Shown here: piece by piece, positions 7,270-15,945 of the stretch | Layout of the letters: every line of letters begins with the position of its first letter | Numbering within the stretch: position 1 is the first letter of the stretch | Notes under the pieces: model-generated | Seen by the model: the letters and a program-made list of their open reading frames with translations, nothing else | Databases searched by the model: none | Told to the model about the DNA's origin: nothing | Assembly (NCBI RefSeq): GCF_001437285.1 | Contig: NZ_JQBF01000003.1 | Coordinates: 1-64,000, forward strand | DNA length: 64,000 bases | Direction: 5' to 3' | Source: Pediococcus pentosaceus | GTDB lineage: Bacteria > Bacillota > Bacilli > Lactobacillales > Lactobacillaceae | Translations under genes and position numbers: made by a program

Positions 7270-8733
7270 ATGGTAAAAGAGTTTCCAGATGACACATTAA
7301 CTTTGCATACAGATGCGTATCAAATCAATATGATCCAAACCTATTGGAATAAAGGAATTCACAACAAGACGGCGATCTTTGAAGTGTTTTTCAGAAATAT
7401 GCCATTTGATAATGGGTATGCTGTTTTTGCTGGATTAGACCGCATTATTGATTATATCAGTAACTTACATTTTTCAGAGAGCGATATTGAATATTTAAAG
7501 GATGTGGCTGGTTATCCAGACGATTTTTTAGCTTACCTTAAAGATTTTCATTTTAGAGGTACAATTCGTTCTGCAGTTGAAGGCGACCTAGTTTTCAACA
7601 ACGAACCTATTTTACAAGTCGAAGGGCCACTTGCCGACTGTCAATTAATTGAAACAGCGTTATTGAATATTGTCAATTACCAAACCTTAATTGCTACAAA
7701 AGCGGCTCGCATTAAGTCGGTAGTTGGTTCAGACAAGTTACTTGAATTTGGTACTCGGCGTGCGCAAGAAATGGATGCTGCCCTTTGGGGAACTCGCGCT
7801 GCTTACATTGGTGGCTTCGATGCTACCAGTAATGTACGGGCCGGTAAGAAATTTGGAATTCCAGTAAGTGGGACACACGCGCATGCATTGGTTCAATATT
7901 ACATGAATGATTATGATGCTTTCAAAGCGTATGCGACAACTCACCGTGATTGTGTTTTTCTAGTAGATACATTTGATACATTAAAAAGTGGGGTACCTAA
8001 TGCTATTCGCGTAGCAAAAGAAATGGGCGATAAGATTAATTTCTTAGGAGTTCGAATTGACAGTGGTGACATGGCCTATTTATCGAAACGTGTTCGTGAA
8101 CAATTAGATGAAGCAGGTTTCCCTAATGCTAAAATTTTTGCATCGAATGATTTAGATGAAAAAACAATCCAAAACTTGAAGATGCAGGGAGCTAAGATTG
8201 AAGTTTGGGGCGTTGGTACTAAGTTGATTACGGCATATGATCAACCAGCGCTAGGTGCAGTTTATAAGATGGTGTCAATTGAACGTGACGGTAAAATGGT
8301 GGATACCATCAAATTATCAAATAATGCTGAGAAAGTTTCTACTCCAGGTAAAAAACAAGTTTGGCGTATTTCAAGAAACTCAGATGGAAAATCGGAAGGT
8401 GACTACATCACTCTTTGGGATGAAGATCCTCGAGTAGAAGAGTCTCTATACATGTTCCATCCGAACTACACGTATATTAATAAAACGGTCACTGATTTTA
8501 AAGCTCGTCCAGTTTTACAAACCATTTTTGAAGATGGTAAATTAGTTTATGATCGACCAAGTTTGGCTGAGATTAAAGAATTTGCTCGTCGTAGTTTGGA
8601 TTCTCTGTGGGATGAGTACAAACGGGATTTAAATCCACAAGATTATCCGGTGGATCTTTCACAAGATTGCTACGACAATAAAGTTGCTATTATCAAGCGA
8701 GTCCGTGAATATGTTGGGAAACTAAAATTTTAA
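7270..8733 (+). CDS. pncB: Nicotinate phosphoribosyltransferase
   Basis: A 487-residue enzyme converting nicotinate and PRPP to nicotinate mononucleotide (Preiss-Handler salvage). Family blocks seen are LHTDAYQINMIQTY at the N-terminus, NFVEFGTRRAQ-like LLEFGTRRAQEMD, FGIPVSGTHAHA (with the active-site His region), and the phosphate loop GVRIDSGDMAYLSK. It is the long Gram-positive form. ATG at 7270 follows GTAGGAG. It is followed 17 bases later by nadE, so the two form a NAD salvage operon in a host that likely needs external niacin. Confidence 0.94.
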   Translation: MVKEFPDDTLTLHTDAYQINMIQTYWNKGIHNKTAIFEVFFRNMPFDNGYAVFAGLDRIIDYISNLHFSESDIEYLKDVAGYPDDFLAYLKDFHFRGTIRSAVEGDLVFNNEPILQVEGPLADCQLIETALLNIVNYQTLIATKAARIKSVVGSDKLLEFGTRRAQEMDAALWGTRAAYIGGFDATSNVRAGKKFGIPVSGTHAHALVQYYMNDYDAFKAYATTHRDCVFLVDTFDTLKSGVPNAIRVAKEMGDKINFLGVRIDSGDMAYLSKRVREQLDEAGFPNAKIFASNDLDEKTIQNLKMQGAKIEVWGVGTKLITAYDQPALGAVYKMVSIERDGKMVDTIKLSNNAEKVSTPGKKQVWRISRNSDGKSEGDYITLWDEDPRVEESLYMFHPNYTYINKTVTDFKARPVLQTIFEDGKLVYDRPSLAEIKEFARRSLDSLWDEYKRDLNPQDYPVDLSQDCYDNKVAIIKRVREYVGKLKF

Positions 8734-8750
8734 CAAACTAGGTGATAAAA

Positions 8751-9569
8751 TTGCGAGAATTACAAAAAGAGATTATTGAAACTTTAAAGGTTCAACCGAC
8801 GATTGACCCAAAACAGGAAATTCGTCGTAGTGTAGATTTTATGAAAAATTATCTAAAAAAAGTTCCTAGTTTACGTTCCTTAGTGCTCGGAATCTCAGGT
8901 GGACAGGATTCAACCCTTGCCGGTGCGTTAGCTGAAATTGCGGTTCGTGAATTACGGGAAGAAACGGGTATTCAAGACTACCGGTTCATTGCAGTTCGCT
9001 TGCCCTATGGTGTGCAAGCGGATGAATCCGATGCAATGAAAGCAATCGAATTTATGCAAGCCGATGAAGTAGTTCGAATTGATATCAAACCAGCGGCAGA
9101 TGCCATGGTTGCTGCGTTGGAAGCTAATGATTTAAAAATTTCTGATTTTAACAAAGGGAATATCAAAGCTCGTGAACGGATGATTGCTCAATATGGTATT
9201 GCGGGAAGTAATGCTGGAATTGTAATTGGAACCGATCATGCTGCAGAATCTGTTACGGGATTTTATACTAAATTTGGTGATGGCGGAGCTGATATTATCC
9301 CTCTTTGGCGCTTGGATAAGCGACAAGGAAAGGCAATGCTAAAAGAGCTCAACGCACCGGTTGAACTTTATGAAAAGACCCCAACGGCTGATTTAGAAGA
9401 GGAGCGTCCAGCGTTGCCTGACGAAGTGGCCTTAGGGGTTACTTACGACGATATTGACAACTATCTGGAAGGTCGCGAAATTAGTTCTGAAGCGGCTGAC
9501 AAAATTGAAGGTTGGTATAAACGGACGGCTCATAAACGAGTTTTACCTTATACGGTTTTCGATAACTAA
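8751..9569 (+). CDS. nadE: NH3-dependent NAD+ synthetase
   Basis: A 272-residue N-type ATP pyrophosphatase amidating nicotinate adenine dinucleotide to NAD+. The PP-loop motif SGGQDST is near residue 50, and the [21 protein letters not shown] and KTPTADLE blocks are also present. There is no glutaminase domain, so ammonia is the nitrogen donor. TTG at 8751 is chosen over GTG at 8742 because AGGTGA (8740-8745) gives proper spacing only to TTG and the resulting MRELQ start matches relatives. It is the second gene of the pncB-nadE operon. Confidence 0.93.
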   Translation: MRELQKEIIETLKVQPTIDPKQEIRRSVDFMKNYLKKVPSLRSLVLGISGGQDSTLAGALAEIAVRELREETGIQDYRFIAVRLPYGVQADESDAMKAIEFMQADEVVRIDIKPAADAMVAALEANDLKISDFNKGNIKARERMIAQYGIAGSNAGIVIGTDHAAESVTGFYTKFGDGGADIIPLWRLDKRQGKAMLKELNAPVELYEKTPTADLEEERPALPDEVALGVTYDDIDNYLEGREISSEAADKIEGWYKRTAHKRVLPYTVFDN

Positions 9570-9591
9570 TTATTAAGAGAAGGGGTTTAGC

Positions 9592-9621
9592 TTGTAATTA
9601 GTTTGAATGGTCGGTTATAAT
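9592..9621 (+). promoter_or_regulatory. Promoter of the Mn2+-riboswitch operon
   Basis: TTGTAA (9592-9597) and a perfect TATAAT (9616-9621) are 18 bases apart. The start would fall near 9628, just before the aptamer. Confidence 0.75.
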
Positions 9622-9630
9622 CAAATTGTA

Positions 9631-9756
9631 GACATGAGGGAGTAACTTGCAGACTATCTGCGATAATATCACCAACAAGAATAAATCTGGTATTATCTTA
9701 ATTTAGTGAGACTCATGTGTGTGGGAAAAGATTCCTTGCGCACATGGGTCTTTTTT
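9631..9756 (+). promoter_or_regulatory. yybP-ykoY (manganese) riboswitch with expression-platform terminator
   Basis: Stem P1 is ACATGAG (9632-9638) with CTCATGT (9712-9718). The conserved loop sequence GGAGTA follows at 9639-9644, a P3-like helix is at about 9662-9697, and TGAGAC (9707-9712) closes the aptamer, all hallmarks of the yybP-ykoY class that senses Mn2+. The 3' P1 strand is also the 5' half of a 12-bp terminator (9710-9721 with 9739-9750, then T7). Aptamer and terminator are therefore mutually exclusive, which predicts that Mn2+ binding switches transcription on. The downstream P-type ATPase fits Mn2+ export, as for lactococcal yoaB. Confidence 0.88.
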
Positions 9757-9796
9757 CATACCCAGCATTAAAAAATAGCTAGGAGGAAAAGGAATT

Positions 9797-12448
9797 ATGC
9801 ACAAAGAGCAATGGCAGTTAACGGTAGAAGAGATTTTGAAGCAGGAACAAAGTAATAAAGAGCGTGGTTTATCTGCTAGTGAGGTTCAAAAAAGAACTGA
9901 ACAATACGGAAAAAATGTTTTAGCAACCAAAAAGAAAACCACTCTTTTACAGAAGTTTATTGAACAGTTTAAAGATTTGATGATTATCGTATTGATGATT
10001 GCAGCCCTGATCTCCGTCTTTGTTGGCGAAGGAGTGGATGCAATGATCATCATGCTAGTAGTTATTTTGAATGCGGTTTTTGGAGTATTCCAAGAAGCCA
10101 AGGCTGAGGAGGCGATTGACGCGCTAAAAAGTTTAGCTGCTCCTCAAGCGCATGTTCGCCGAGATGGAAGAGTACAAACGATAAAAAGTGAGGATTTAGT
10201 CCCGGGCGATATCGTTCTGCTCGAAGCTGGTGATATCGTTCCAGCAGATTTAAGATTAATTGAATCTGCTTCAATTAAGATGGAGGAAGCTGCACTAACG
10301 GGTGAATCTGTACCAGTAAATAAAGCAGTTGCTCCCATTGAGGGAGAAAATCCGGCACTAGGTGATCGTAAAAACATGGCATTTATGAATAGTAATGTAA
10401 CGTTTGGCCGTGGACTAGGTGTGGTTACTGGAACGGGAATGCAAACTGAAGTTGGGCGAATTGCCGACTTAATTAATAATGCCGAAGAAACTATTACCCC
10501 GTTGCAACGGAACCTGATTAAGTTGAGTAAAACTTTAACTTGGCTAATTTTAGGTATTGCGGTGGTAGTATTCATAGTAGGGATGTTACGTGGACAAGAA
10601 ACCTTAATTGACATGTTATTAACAGCAATTTCTTTAGCTGTAGCGGCTATTCCAGAAGGATTACCAGCTATTGTTACGATTACTCTAGCACTGGGAACGC
10701 AGCGGATGGCTAAAAGACATGCTATTATTCGAAAATTACCAGCAGTCGAAACTTTGGGAAGTACTGAAATTATTGCTTCAGATAAGACAGGGACATTGAC
10801 CCAAAATAAAATGACTGTGGAAAAAGTATTTGTGGATAACCAACTCCTGAATGCCGAAGAGGTTATTCCAGATACTAAACAAAAGCTATACGATTTAATG
10901 ATTTTAAATAATGATACTAAAAAAATTGAGGGAGAATTGATCGGTGATCCTACGGAAACCGCCTTGATTGCATTCAATGATTCCAAAAATTATCAAGCGG
11001 ACGAAGTTATTAAAAGTTATCCACGGGTGGCTGAGGTTCCATTTGACTCCGAAAGAAAATTGATGTCTACTATTAATGCTTTGGAAGATGGAAGATATCT
11101 TTTAACAGTGAAGGGTGCTCCAGATGAGTTGTTGAAACGAACTACTCAATATGTGGAAAAGAACCAAATTCTCCCAATGAATGATGCTGAAATCAAACTA
11201 ATTCGGGCGACAAATCATGAACTAGCTACACAAGCTATTCGAGTATTAGGATTTGCTTACCAGATTTTAGACGAAATTCCTACAGCCTTAGATAGTGAAA
11301 CTGTGGAAAAAGATTTAATTTTTGCTGGTTTAATTGGAATGATTGATCCAGAACGGACCGAAGTTGCACAAGCTGTCAAAGAAGCCCAACAAGCAGGAAT
11401 CCGGACCTTAATGATTACTGGTGATCATCGTGATACAGCGGGAGCGATTGCCAAACGTTTAGGAATGATTGATGAAGATGAAGTTGATACAGCCGTAATC
11501 ACGGGAGCCGAACTTGATCAACAAACGGATGAAGAATTGGCTCGAAATGTAGATAAATATGCTGTATACGCACGGGTGGCACCAGAACATAAAGTTAGAA
11601 TTGTAAATGCTTGGCAAAAAAAGGGAAAGATTGTCGCCATGACTGGTGATGGAGTTAATGATGCCCCTTCCCTGAAACAGGCAGATATTGGAGTGGCAAT
11701 GGGAATCACTGGTACTGAAGTTTCCAAAGGGGCCAGTGATATGGTCCTTGCAGATGATAACTTTGCCACCATCGTAGTTGCTGTAGAGGAAGGACGAAAA
11801 GTTTTTGCTAATATCCAAAAGGCAATTCAGTATCTTTTGTCGGCTAATTTAGGTGAAGTATTAACTTTATTCGTAATGACCATGATGGGATGGCAAATTT
11901 TAGCGCCGGTTCATATTTTGTGGATTAATCTAGTCACTGATACGTTCCCTGCTATTGCGTTAGGACTTGAACCAGCTGAAAAAGACGCAATGAAACAAAA
12001 ACCGCGTGGTAAAAATGCAAGCTTCCTATCAGGAGGCGTGGCTAGTAATGTAATTTACCAAGGAATTTTAGAAGGGGCTATTACTTTATTTGTTTATGCG
12101 ATGGCACTCCGTTTTCCAGATCATGCTACGGCTACTCAAATTCACGCAGATGCGTTAACAATGGCCTTTGCAACATTAGGCTTAATCCAACTATTTCATG
12201 CGTTTAACTCAAAATCAGTTCATGGTTCTATTTTTAGTGCAACAACGCTAAAAAATAAGTTCTTCAATTGGTCAATTGTAATTTCGTTTGTGCTATTAGC
12301 CGCAACAATTGTGGTGCCAGGATTAAATGATTTATTCCATGTTAGCAACCTAAATCTCCACCAATGGATGATTGTAATTTTTGCATCATTATCGATGATT
12401 GTGATTGTCGAAGTGGTAAAATTAATACAACGTACTTTAAAAAAATAG
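9797..12448 (+). CDS. P2-type cation-transporting ATPase, probable Mn2+ exporter (PacL/YoaB-like)
   Basis: An 883-residue P-type ATPase. It shows the actuator motif LTGES, the metal-site PEGLPA in M4, the phosphorylation motif DKTGTLT with D329, the hinge TGDGVNDAP, and the C-terminal cation-ATPase domain with further membrane helices (VTDTFPAIALG). Sequence alone gives a calcium-ATPase-like (P2A) call. The Mn2+ riboswitch in front makes Mn2+ efflux the more likely role, with Ca2+ as the alternative. The N-terminal cation ATPase domain is complete. ATG at 9797 follows AGGAGG. A small gene follows 12 bases downstream. Confidence 0.9.
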   Translation: MHKEQWQLTVEEILKQEQSNKERGLSASEVQKRTEQYGKNVLATKKKTTLLQKFIEQFKDLMIIVLMIAALISVFVGEGVDAMIIMLVVILNAVFGVFQEAKAEEAIDALKSLAAPQAHVRRDGRVQTIKSEDLVPGDIVLLEAGDIVPADLRLIESASIKMEEAALTGESVPVNKAVAPIEGENPALGDRKNMAFMNSNVTFGRGLGVVTGTGMQTEVGRIADLINNAEETITPLQRNLIKLSKTLTWLILGIAVVVFIVGMLRGQETLIDMLLTAISLAVAAIPEGLPAIVTITLALGTQRMAKRHAIIRKLPAVETLGSTEIIASDKTGTLTQNKMTVEKVFVDNQLLNAEEVIPDTKQKLYDLMILNNDTKKIEGELIGDPTETALIAFNDSKNYQADEVIKSYPRVAEVPFDSERKLMSTINALEDGRYLLTVKGAPDELLKRTTQYVEKNQILPMNDAEIKLIRATNHELATQAIRVLGFAYQILDEIPTALDSETVEKDLIFAGLIGMIDPERTEVAQAVKEAQQAGIRTLMITGDHRDTAGAIAKRLGMIDEDEVDTAVITGAELDQQTDEELARNVDKYAVYARVAPEHKVRIVNAWQKKGKIVAMTGDGVNDAPSLKQADIGVAMGITGTEVSKGASDMVLADDNFATIVVAVEEGRKVFANIQKAIQYLLSANLGEVLTLFVMTMMGWQILAPVHILWINLVTDTFPAIALGLEPAEKDAMKQKPRGKNASFLSGGVASNVIYQGILEGAITLFVYAMALRFPDHATATQIHADALTMAFATLGLIQLFHAFNSKSVHGSIFSATTLKNKFFNWSIVISFVLLAATIVVPGLNDLFHVSNLNLHQWMIVIFASLSMIVIVEVVKLIQRTLKK

Positions 12449-12460
12449 TGGAGAGATTAA

Positions 12461-12895
12461 ATGAGAGCTAATATTCAAACTTATGCTGGTACAATTTCCA
12501 AATTAACTGAAATACTTGAACAAACAGGAGAACAGGTCGATCCATACTTTCAAGAACTAAAAAAATGGATGCAGTTGGGACAAGTTGCTGATCTAGATCA
12601 AGCTAAATTAGCAGAAATTAAGAATCAATTTCAGCTGGCTACAGATAACTACCGTTCAATTGAAAAAGAACTTACAGAAATGCAAGCTCCTATCAAATTT
12701 ATCGGGAAACACCAAAATTTGAAACATGATTATCTTCGATATATTGAAGAATGTCAAAAAATGGTGGATACGATTAATCCAGAAGCTAAAAAAGTTAATG
12801 CTGAAGATTTTAATGCTTCTGAAAAGGCTCAAGCAGAAATTATGGGCCAAATTACCAAGACGTTAACTAGAATTATGAATATGCTACTTGCATAA
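12461..12895 (+). CDS. Small helical protein of unknown function
   Basis: A 144-residue soluble protein without signal peptide or membrane segment. It is rich in Gln, Glu, Lys and Ala with long predicted helices and coiled-coil character, and it has no cysteine cluster; the motif YIEECQKM carries one Cys. I do not recognise the family. It starts with ATG 12 bases after the P-type ATPase with GGAGAG as ribosome site, and a terminator follows, so it is the last gene of the Mn2+-riboswitch operon. A role in metal homeostasis is suggested only by that context. Confidence 0.8.
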   Translation: MRANIQTYAGTISKLTEILEQTGEQVDPYFQELKKWMQLGQVADLDQAKLAEIKNQFQLATDNYRSIEKELTEMQAPIKFIGKHQNLKHDYLRYIEECQKMVDTINPEAKKVNAEDFNASEKAQAEIMGQITKTLTRIMNMLLA

Positions 12896-12915
12896 TGTTT
12901 AATATTGCAATACGA

Positions 12916-12955
12916 GAGGTTGAGGGAGAAGTTGGTTCCTCAGCCTCTTCTTGTT
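12916..12955 (+). terminator. Terminator of the Mn2+-riboswitch operon
   Basis: GAGGTTGAGG (12916-12925) pairs with CCTCAGCCTC (12938-12947) with one wobble pair, followed by a T-rich stretch. Confidence 0.75.
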
Positions 12956-12978
12956 AGATTTTAAGATAAAGGGAGAAA

Positions 12979-15153
12979 ATGATTTTGGAAGAAAAAATTT
13001 TAAAAATTGTCGGAACTAAGTTAAAAGATTATCGAGCAAATCAAATTAAAGCTACACTAGAAATGCTAGAGGATGGAAATACAGTTCCCTTTATCGCTCG
13101 GTATCGAAAAGAACGAACTCAAAGTTTAGATGAAGTTCAAATTCGGGAAATTCAAGCAACGTACCACCAGACTGAAACACTTGAAAAAAGAAAAGCCGAT
13201 GTTTTAAAAAATATTGAAGATCAACAAAAATTAACTCCAGAATTGGCGCAAAAGATTCGTACAGCCGATGCCTTACAAACGGTGGAGGACTTGTATTTAC
13301 CATACAAACAAAAACGGCGGACGAAAGCGACAATTGCTAAGGAAGCAGGTTTAGAACCGATTGCAACCTGGATTTTGGGTTTTCCACAAGGAACTTTAGC
13401 TAAGCAACTTCAAAGTGCGATTAATCCAGAACAGAATCTTAATAGTGTTGACGATGTTTTAGCAGGAGTTCACGAAATATTAGCCGAAGCCTTCTCGGAC
13501 CAAGCTGATATCCGTGAATGGGTGCGAAGTTATACCAAAAAAAATGGACGATTAACGGCAGAAGTAAAGCCCAAGGGCCAAGCAATTGATGAGAACGGTG
13601 TTTATGGGATTTACTATGACTTCAGTGAAAAACTGAATCAAGTGGCCTCCCACCAAATTTTAGCGATTAACCGAGGCGAAAAAGAAAAGGTCCTACGAGC
13701 TAAAATTGAGGTTGATCCTCAAGGAATCGAACGATACCTTCACTTTCGTTTGATTGGTAAAAAGACCGGCGAAGCAGTTGGTATAGTCGAAGATGCATAT
13801 CAAGATGCTTATAAACGTTTTATTGGCCCAGCAATTGAACGTGAATTACGTGCAGAACTGACTGCTATGGGCGACCAACAGGCTATTAAGGTGTTTGGTG
13901 AAAACTTATACCATCTCTTGATGCAAGCCCCTCTAAAGGGAAAAGTAGTCTTAGGTTTTGACCCAGCTTATCGGACCGGTTGTAAGTTGGCGGTTATTGA
14001 TGAGAACGGTAAATTTTTAGATAAATTAGTGATTTATCCACATAAACCAGCTTCAATGGAAAAACGAGCTAAAGCCGGAAAACAATTAAAAGATTTCATT
14101 GAGAAGTACCAAGTTGAAATGATTGCAATTGGAAACGGAACAGCAAGTCGCGAATCAGAAGAATTTGTAGCTAATTTAATTAAAGAAATTAAGCGTCCCA
14201 TCTATTATGTAATTGTCAATGAAGCAGGAGCGTCAGTTTATTCTGCTAGTAACGAAGCCCGAGAGGCATTTCCAGATCTTCAAGTTGAAGAAAGAAGTGC
14301 GATTAGTATTGGACGACGCTTACAAGATCCTTTAGCAGAATTGATTAAGATCGATCCTCAAGCAGTTGGAGTCGGTCAATATCAACATGATGTTGCGCAA
14401 AAAGATTTACATGAACAACTTGATAACGTCGTTGAAACGGCCGTTAACCAAGTTGGAGTTAATTTAAATACTGCTAGCCCAGAGTTGCTAACCCATATTT
14501 CGGGGTTAACTAAAACAACCGCTAAAAATATTGTTAATTTTCGAGAGGAAAATGGAAGCTATCATTCTCGCAAACAATTAAAAAAAGTCCCTCGCTTAGG
14601 ACCTAAAGCCTATGAACAAGCAATTGGTTTTTTGAGAATTGTTGATGGAGATGATATTTTGGATAATACCGGAATCCATCCTGAAAGTTATGCAGTTGTT
14701 AAACAATTAATGCAGTTATTGGGACTAAAATTGCAAGACATTGGTAAAGCGGAAGTTAACGAAAAACTACAAGGAGTGCAGGTTAAAGCAGTCGCTGAAC
14801 AGCTTAACGTTGGCTGGGAAACTTTAGCTGATATTATTGCCGAATTACAGAAACCGGGACGTGATTTGCGAGATGAAATGCCGGCGCCATTACTTCGATC
14901 AGATGTTCTAACGCTAGAGGACCTTAAACCAGGGATGGAACTTCAAGGGACAGTACGAAATGTAATTGATTTCGGAGCATTTGTAGATATTGGGGTTAAA
15001 CAGGACGGTTTAGTCCACATCTCAAAACTAAAGAAAGGTTTTGTGAAGCAACCCAGCGATGTGGTTGCAGTCGGGGATATTGTTAAAGTTTGGGTTGAAA
15101 GTGTAGACGTTGAACGCCACCGAATTCAATTAACAATGATTCCTAAGGATTAA
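12979..15153 (+). CDS. tex: Tex-family transcription accessory protein
   Basis: A 724-residue nucleic-acid-binding protein. The order of domains is an N-terminal helical Tex region (FIARYRKERTQSLDEVQIREI), a YqgF/RuvC-like fold (VVLGFDPAYRTGCKLAVID), helix-hairpin-helix repeats (VNLNTASPELLTHISGL) and a C-terminal S1 RNA-binding domain (LQGTVRNVIDFGAFVDIGV). The length is typical of the family. Tex affects transcription and expression of diverse genes by unclear means. ATG at 12979 has GGGAG nearby; TTG at 12985 is an alternative. The sprT-like gene starts 2 bases after its stop. Confidence 0.93.
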   Translation: MILEEKILKIVGTKLKDYRANQIKATLEMLEDGNTVPFIARYRKERTQSLDEVQIREIQATYHQTETLEKRKADVLKNIEDQQKLTPELAQKIRTADALQTVEDLYLPYKQKRRTKATIAKEAGLEPIATWILGFPQGTLAKQLQSAINPEQNLNSVDDVLAGVHEILAEAFSDQADIREWVRSYTKKNGRLTAEVKPKGQAIDENGVYGIYYDFSEKLNQVASHQILAINRGEKEKVLRAKIEVDPQGIERYLHFRLIGKKTGEAVGIVEDAYQDAYKRFIGPAIERELRAELTAMGDQQAIKVFGENLYHLLMQAPLKGKVVLGFDPAYRTGCKLAVIDENGKFLDKLVIYPHKPASMEKRAKAGKQLKDFIEKYQVEMIAIGNGTASRESEEFVANLIKEIKRPIYYVIVNEAGASVYSASNEAREAFPDLQVEERSAISIGRRLQDPLAELIKIDPQAVGVGQYQHDVAQKDLHEQLDNVVETAVNQVGVNLNTASPELLTHISGLTKTTAKNIVNFREENGSYHSRKQLKKVPRLGPKAYEQAIGFLRIVDGDDILDNTGIHPESYAVVKQLMQLLGLKLQDIGKAEVNEKLQGVQVKAVAEQLNVGWETLADIIAELQKPGRDLRDEMPAPLLRSDVLTLEDLKPGMELQGTVRNVIDFGAFVDIGVKQDGLVHISKLKKGFVKQPSDVVAVGDIVKVWVESVDVERHRIQLTMIPKD

Positions 15154-15154
15154 A

Positions 15155-15601
15155 ATGACAGACTTAGAATTGCAACAATTAACTCAACGCATTGCTCAAG
15201 AGTCCTTTGGTAAAAGTTTTCCGTATAAGGTGGTCTTTAATCGACGTTTAAAAACCACTGGTGGTCGCTATCATCTAAATGATCATCATATTGATATTAA
15301 TCCGTTGATGCTGGAAGAATTCGATGAAGCGATCTTGATCGGGGTTATTAAACATGAACTAGTGCATTATTTTGTGCATATGTTAAACGAGAAACCAGAT
15401 CATCGAAACCCACATTTTCAGCAGTTGTTACGAGCGGTGGGAGGGTTAAGGTATGCTCCAACCACCTCTAAGCGGCGGCGAACTCCTCCCAAGTTACTAT
15501 ATCAATGCCAAGGTTGTGGATTACAATACCCCCGACAAAGGCGGATTAATACACGCAAGTATGTGTGTAGCAAGTGTCGCGGACGACTCAAATTATTATA
15601 A
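15155..15601 (+). CDS. SprT-like zinc metalloprotein
   Basis: A 148-residue SprT-family protein. The HExxH-type motif HELVH (67-71) sits on a helix, followed by a C-terminal zinc ribbon with C118, C121, C138 and C141. Eukaryotic relatives (Spartan) are DNA-protein crosslink proteases; the bacterial role is not established. It is translationally coupled to tex (one base between stop and start), with a ribosome site inside the tex 3' end. The next feature is a tRNA gene with its own promoter. Confidence 0.88.
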   Translation: MTDLELQQLTQRIAQESFGKSFPYKVVFNRRLKTTGGRYHLNDHHIDINPLMLEEFDEAILIGVIKHELVHYFVHMLNEKPDHRNPHFQQLLRAVGGLRYAPTTSKRRRTPPKLLYQCQGCGLQYPRQRRINTRKYVCSKCRGRLKLL

Positions 15602-15634
15602 ATTAGATTTTTTAAAATAAAACGTAAAAAAGTC

Positions 15635-15663
15635 TTGCTAGCAGTAGGTAGATTTGATACTAT
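15635..15663 (+). promoter_or_regulatory. Promoter of tRNA-Leu
   Basis: TTGCTA (15635-15640) and TACTAT (15658-15663) with a 17-base spacer, ending 17 bases before the tRNA. Confidence 0.65.
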
Positions 15664-15679
15664 TATCTAGTAAGCTTTT

Positions 15680-15765
15680 GCGGCCATGGCGGAACTGGCA
15701 GACGCGCAGGATTAAGGATCCTGTCCGAATTTACTCGGGTGGAGGTTCGAACCCTCTTGGCCGCA
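15680..15765 (+). tRNA. tRNA-Leu (anticodon AAG, probably read as IAG)
   Basis: A class II tRNA. Acceptor stem GCGGCCA/TGGCCGC (15680-15686/15758-15764) with discriminator A at 15765, and a long variable arm CCGAATTTACTCGG. The anticodon stem CAGGA/TCCTG encloses the loop TTAAGGA, placing AAG at 15714-15716 with U33 and G37. TAA would need a shifted, unbalanced loop. A34 would need deamination to inosine by TadA, which this window also encodes. Confidence 0.9.
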
Positions 15766-15773
15766 TCAATAAA

Positions 15774-15804
15774 AAAGGACTCCTAGAAATAGGAGTCCTT
15801 TTTG
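15774..15804 (+). terminator. Terminator of tRNA-Leu
   Basis: A perfect 11-bp stem AAAGGACTCCT/AGGAGTCCTTT with a 6-base loop and T run. Confidence 0.92.
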
Positions 15805-15840
15805 TGTTTCTAGGAACTGTTTCAATATTGACACACTTTT

Positions 15841-15918
15841 TAATACACAATTAGTGTATTAGTATCGATGTGTATTAATAAGAATGCTGATTCTACGGTA
15901 TTTAATCATTAGTGTATT
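15841..15918 (+). promoter_or_regulatory. Candidate LevR upstream activating sites
   Basis: A perfect inverted repeat TAATACAC-N5-GTGTATTA (15841-15861) is followed by GTGTATTA again (15870-15877) and by ATTAGTGTATT (15908-15918), which abuts the sigma-54 promoter. The same ATTAGTGTATT occurs upstream of levR. Sites about 60-80 bases upstream of a -24/-12 promoter are the expected place for an enhancer-binding activator. Binding by LevR is inferred. Confidence 0.65.
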
Positions 15919-15935
15919 TTGGCACGGTATTTGCT
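15919..15935 (+). promoter_or_regulatory. Sigma-54 (-24/-12) promoter of the mannose PTS operon
   Basis: TTGGCAC-N5-TTGCT is an exact match to the RpoN consensus, with GG at -24 and GC at -12. Transcription should begin near 15945-15947. It precedes an EII-Man operon and a LevR-type activator is encoded downstream, the usual arrangement in Firmicutes. Confidence 0.93.
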
Positions 15936-15945
15936 TATATATAGG

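Noticed and set aside
10144-10986. 280-codon reverse ORF inside the P-type ATPase gene
   Set aside because: Its composition is that of an antisense shadow (Ser/Ile/Thr-rich, no ribosome site) of a gene with all P-type ATPase motifs.
15654-15854. 66-codon forward ORF
   Set aside because: It lies across the tRNA-Leu gene and its terminator and has no ribosome site.
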